Positions 8,242-10,846 of a stretch of 10,846 nt of DNA are shown here, in pieces; the first letter of the stretch is position 1; every line of letters begins with the position of its first letter. This DNA comes from Larix sibirica (lineage: Eukaryota; Streptophyta; Pinopsida; Pinales; Pinaceae): assembly GCA_004151065.3 (NCBI GenBank), contig NWUY0304018244.1, positions 1 to 10,846 on the forward strand, given 5' to 3'. A model generated the notes under the pieces. The model was not told where the DNA came from. It did not search any database and saw nothing but the letters and a program-made list of their open reading frames with translations. The translations under genes were made by a program, and so were the position numbers.

Positions 8242-8863
8242 TTATTCTCCATTAATCAAAATATTGTCCTCTTGAATAGCTGAAAACAATCCATGAATAC
8301 CCGTTGCTTTAAAACATTTAGGGATAGCAAATTTCTCTTGATTCTTCTGCATAACATCTGATCCATTAGTCAAGCTACACTCCACTTGTTCTACTGAAAA
8401 GAGTGCATGAATATCATTTGTTTTATGGAATTGAACAACAACATCTTGGATAGGATGATTTGCTTCATCTATTCTCCAACATCACATACTCATCAAAGAC
8501 AGGCTTGTTGTTACAAAAATCAATGCAGAATGGAACAGACAGCTGCCCTTATTCATCTAGATATTCATCATAGATGGGTCGAGTTTCACCAAAATTTGAA
8601 ACAACAAAAAGGTCTAATACATTTATATCCATGTAATCATCAGCACAATCATCAAGATCGTGATATTTATCAGAAATAGGTGAATTAAAACCCTGTGCAA
8701 CTTGTAAAGAGAAATGCTCACAATCTAAAACAATCTCTTGACTTTCTTCCAATGATTCATCATATGTTTCACTAAAGTAAAAAACAATAGAATTTTCATG
8801 ATAATGTACATCTAACTCCTTATCTCGATCATGATAGAAAATAGGAGTTGCAATAGATACTTC
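8242..8863 (-). pseudogene. broken acidic reading frame with P-[IV]-[FY]-D motifs
   Basis: The minus strand is open from 8863 to a TAA at 8549-8551. It continues in the same frame for 27 codons to a TGA at 8465-8467, then shifts frame near 8470 and runs on to a TAA at 8242-8244. The encoded sequence is rich in Asp, Glu and Tyr. It repeats a motif: PIFYHD (8834-8845), PISDKY (8669-8680), RPIYDEY (8567-8578) and KPVFDEY (8492-8503). Stretches such as DYMDINVLDLFVV look like real former coding sequence rather than chance. I see no reverse transcriptase, integrase or protease motif. It may be the acidic spacer of a Ty3/Gypsy-type polyprotein, or an unknown protein. It belongs with the similar remnant at 9853-10784. 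Confidence 0.45.
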
Positions 8864-8865
8864 TT

Positions 8866-9852
8866 AGACCGAGTTGAGACTTGTAGTTACAATAAATTAG
8901 GATCTAATAAAATTTACATTAATTATAGCTCTTGTTTTAATGGTCAAGCTTTGACTAAATAATATCAATGATGGAAGAGATGAATATATGCTTGATTAGA
9001 TGCCAAACATTTTCTAAAAATATGAGCAATATTATCCATAACAAAATGAAGTTAATCATTACCACATTGGAACTCCATCCAATTCAGAACTGTGCATAAG
9101 GGGATAATCTCCCATGCATAAAAAACCTAACTTATTTCCCTTGGGGGAAGCTACACCAATTCTCAAAACTAATATTAATGCAAACGACAACCCAACAACA
9201 AAATCTTGCAAAATAAGTGTTTCAATTGTGACTTCAATCATGGCACTTGGTGTTTTCCTTCTCAACATTCAAGATTGACACTTAGTGCTTCATCATTTCA
9301 ACTTTCTCCCTTTGGACGTTGCATATATATGTGTGCTAACTATATGACTTGAGTTCAACATCCATATGATTGTTGTGATATTGATATGTGGATGGTGTGA
9401 GGCTGGAAGAACCTTGTAGACTCGATGCCTCTATTCATTTCATCGTCATTTCAAATTCTACACCTTTAACCTTGCTTGAAAGCAAAACTAAAAACCCTAC
9501 TCTAGGAACTAAAATCAAATCCCTTACTGCAACTAATCCACACACTGCAAACTACATTGAAACTAAAACCAAATGCTCATATGCTGAGCTTATTTATATA
9601 CATTCCTAATCTAACTTGATAAAACTGCTTAATCGTGCAATATGAAATTTTCAATGCAACCATGCAAGAAAATCATTAATTAACTGAAAATGGCTTCCAT
9701 CTTCAACCACTTATAGTGACTAAATGAACTGAAAAACATATAAAATAATGAACTCACAACTTGTACTTACAAATTTAGAATCCTATCTTCAAAAGCTCAA
9801 AGAAAAAAATTTATTTGCTCCATTTTGACTCTATGTAAGTGGAAACTTGATC
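8866..9852. other. spacer between the two acidic remnants
   Basis: No gene is supported here. A minus-strand frame of 69 codons (9059-9268, starting MLRRKTPSAM, ending ELDGVPMW) is open and might be a remnant of the same element. It lacks the P-[IV]-[FY]-D motif and any family I recognise. A TATATAAATAAG string occurs on the minus strand at about 9589-9601. Confidence 0.4.
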
Positions 9853-10784
9853 CTAATAAGAAGAGAAGCACTTCTCTTGTTCAATATTGGAGTCTTTTAC
9901 TTCTGATTGAAAAGTATCAAAAACAGGTTTGTCACTTCTCGGAAATTGCTAATCCATATTAGCTGGAAAATGAAAGAATGGTAGCTGATATAATGTTTTT
10001 TCTTCATGGCTAAATATGTTGTTGATTTTTTCCTTCTGCAATTCCAAGAGTGGAACATAAAACGTCTAGAAACTACTTTCATTTCCTTTTGAAACTTGAT
10101 TTGAAATTTGTTCCTGATAAATTTTTTTACTGGCATTCTTAAATTCTTGCTCATAACAATCATATAATGGTGCAGCACTTTGCACTTTAGTGCATGCTAA
10201 TGTTGAAATATGCTCTTGGAAGTCAAATTCTGCTTCTAAATCATAACTGTCATGTACAATATATGACTTTCCTTGGATTAATACTTCAGAAATCTGTTCC
10301 TCTAAATTATCCTCATATTCATCAAATATCAGATGATCTGAAAAACTATCTTTAAGAGTGACAAATTTTTTGTGTTCAACAGAATTTTCAATCGGATTAA
10401 CATGCAGAGAGGAAGAAACTGTCTTTGAATATGATCAAGATTTTCATTTTCTTCAGTTGTGTCTTGAAAATCAAATCAATGCTCATAAACATTATGTTCA
10501 TTTCTTTCTAACAGCTCAGATTCATAAATGTCATATTCAGATTTATAACAAATATATGCTTTGTGATAGTCAGAGGCAACAACAAACTGTTGATTATCTT
10601 GTTGAGTAGAAAATTCTTTAGTAGCATGATAACAACATAGCAATATACTTTCATCAAGAGCATGTTCAATAAGATATTTATTACTTTCATCAAGAGCATG
10701 TTCAATAAGATATTTATTTTGAATAGTTCTCTTCACAATGTCAAATATAGGCTCACTTAGCTCTTGAAATTTCTGGTTAACATC
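9853..10784 (-). pseudogene. broken acidic reading frame with P-[IVL]-[FY]-D motifs, 5' part
   Basis: The minus strand is open from 10784 to a TGA at 10476-10478, beginning DVNQKFQELSEPIFDIV. Coding character continues past that stop. A frame change near 10400-10440 follows, then a second frame runs to 9853, interrupted only by TAG codons at 10066-10068 and 9949-9951. Motif copies are EPIFDIV (10740-10751), LIFDEY (10321-10332), APLYDCY (10159-10170) and KPVFDTF (9916-9927). Acidic and Tyr/Phe residues dominate; no catalytic motif or membrane segment is visible. Two premature stops in one frame plus a stop and a shift upstream indicate a dead copy. It is probably the same element as the 8242-8863 remnant, lying 5' of it on this strand. 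Retroelement origin is inferred from decay and context, not from a diagnostic domain. Confidence 0.45.
10647..10718. repeat. perfect 36-base tandem duplication, in frame
   Basis: Bases 10647-10682 and 10683-10718 are identical. Thirty-six bases is twelve codons, and on the minus strand the copies encode NKYLIEHALDES twice without breaking the frame. Perfect identity means a recent event compared with the decay around it. Confidence 0.95.
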
Positions 10785-10802
10785 TCACATAGAAGAAAAC
10801 AT

Positions 10803-10846
10803 TGTTGGAATCAATTTAATACTGAGGGGGGGTGAATCAGTATTAG
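10803..10846. mobile_element. probable start of an LTR or other high-copy repeat (cut by window edge)
   Basis: TGTTGG at 10803-10808 is a common LTR start. It is followed by a nine-base perfect inverted repeat, TAATACTGA (10817-10825) with TCAGTATTA (10837-10845), around GGGGGGGTGAA. I recall near-identical CTGAG-G-run-TGAATCAGT strings as frequent in plant retroelements, including those of conifers. That is memory, not a search. The element would extend beyond the right edge, so no second LTR or target-site duplication can be checked. Confidence 0.35.

Noticed and set aside
8407-8679. 90-codon plus-strand frame rich in His and Gln
   Set aside because: It is antisense to the acidic minus-strand remnant with repeated P-[IV]-[FY]-D motifs; the His/Gln richness is the complement of Asp/Tyr-type codons.
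9388-9609. 73-codon plus-strand frame
   Set aside because: No family, no motif and no supporting signals; it lies in sequence that reads as decayed repeat.
10508-10705. 65-codon minus-strand frame in a second phase over the 36-base tandem repeat
   Set aside because: The other phase carries the in-frame motif and acidic composition; this is its shadow.
1-10846. CRISPR arrays, rRNA, tRNA or bacterial-type operons
   Set aside because: No spaced identical repeats of CRISPR type, no RNA gene consensus, and the spliced NPF gene shows the DNA is plant nuclear.

Overview
The window looks like nuclear DNA of a seed plant. It is AT-rich, with one multi-exon plant gene, a long intron with clean GT/AG borders, simple repeats and decayed transposable-element sequence. 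The gene is an NPF (NRT1/PTR family) transporter, closest by eye to the NPF5.1/NPF5.2 (PTR3-type) clade. A gymnosperm is a reasonable guess, because the window's last 45 bases (an inverted repeat around a run of seven G) resemble a high-copy retroelement signature I associate with conifers. That guess rests on memory and is weak.

Layout: (1) Positions 1-4204, plus strand: the 3' two thirds of the NPF gene. One exon enters from the left edge and ends at 516, a 2.8 kb intron runs 517-3312, and the last exon runs 3313-4204. The N-terminal part (roughly the first three membrane helices) lies outside the window. The intron holds an imperfect 288-base foldback, several local duplications and a very AT-rich block. 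(2) 4205-5050: the 3' flank of the gene, then a short, more GC-rich patch with an unexplained 46-codon minus-strand ORF. (3) About 5050-5760: minus-strand sequence with LTR-like signals (TATA box, AATAAA, a tRNA-Met-primer-like site), all weak. (4) 5760-6260: an exact 11-base-period AGATCTA array, a (TC)12(TA)6 microsatellite and a 112-base-spaced repeat. (5) 6260-8240: no supportable gene. (6) 8242-10784, minus strand: two broken, acidic reading frames that share a recurring P-[I/V/L]-[F/Y]-D motif. They are probably remnants of a retroelement polyprotein spacer or an unknown acidic protein. (7) 10803-10846: a probable start of a further repeat or LTR.

Only the NPF transporter is a confident functional gene. 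No complete new system is visible. The points most worth checking are the intronic foldback, a Gly replacing the usual Asp in the NPF signature, the phased AGATCTA array and the repeated-motif minus-strand remnant. All calls come from reading the sequence by eye, with no database search.
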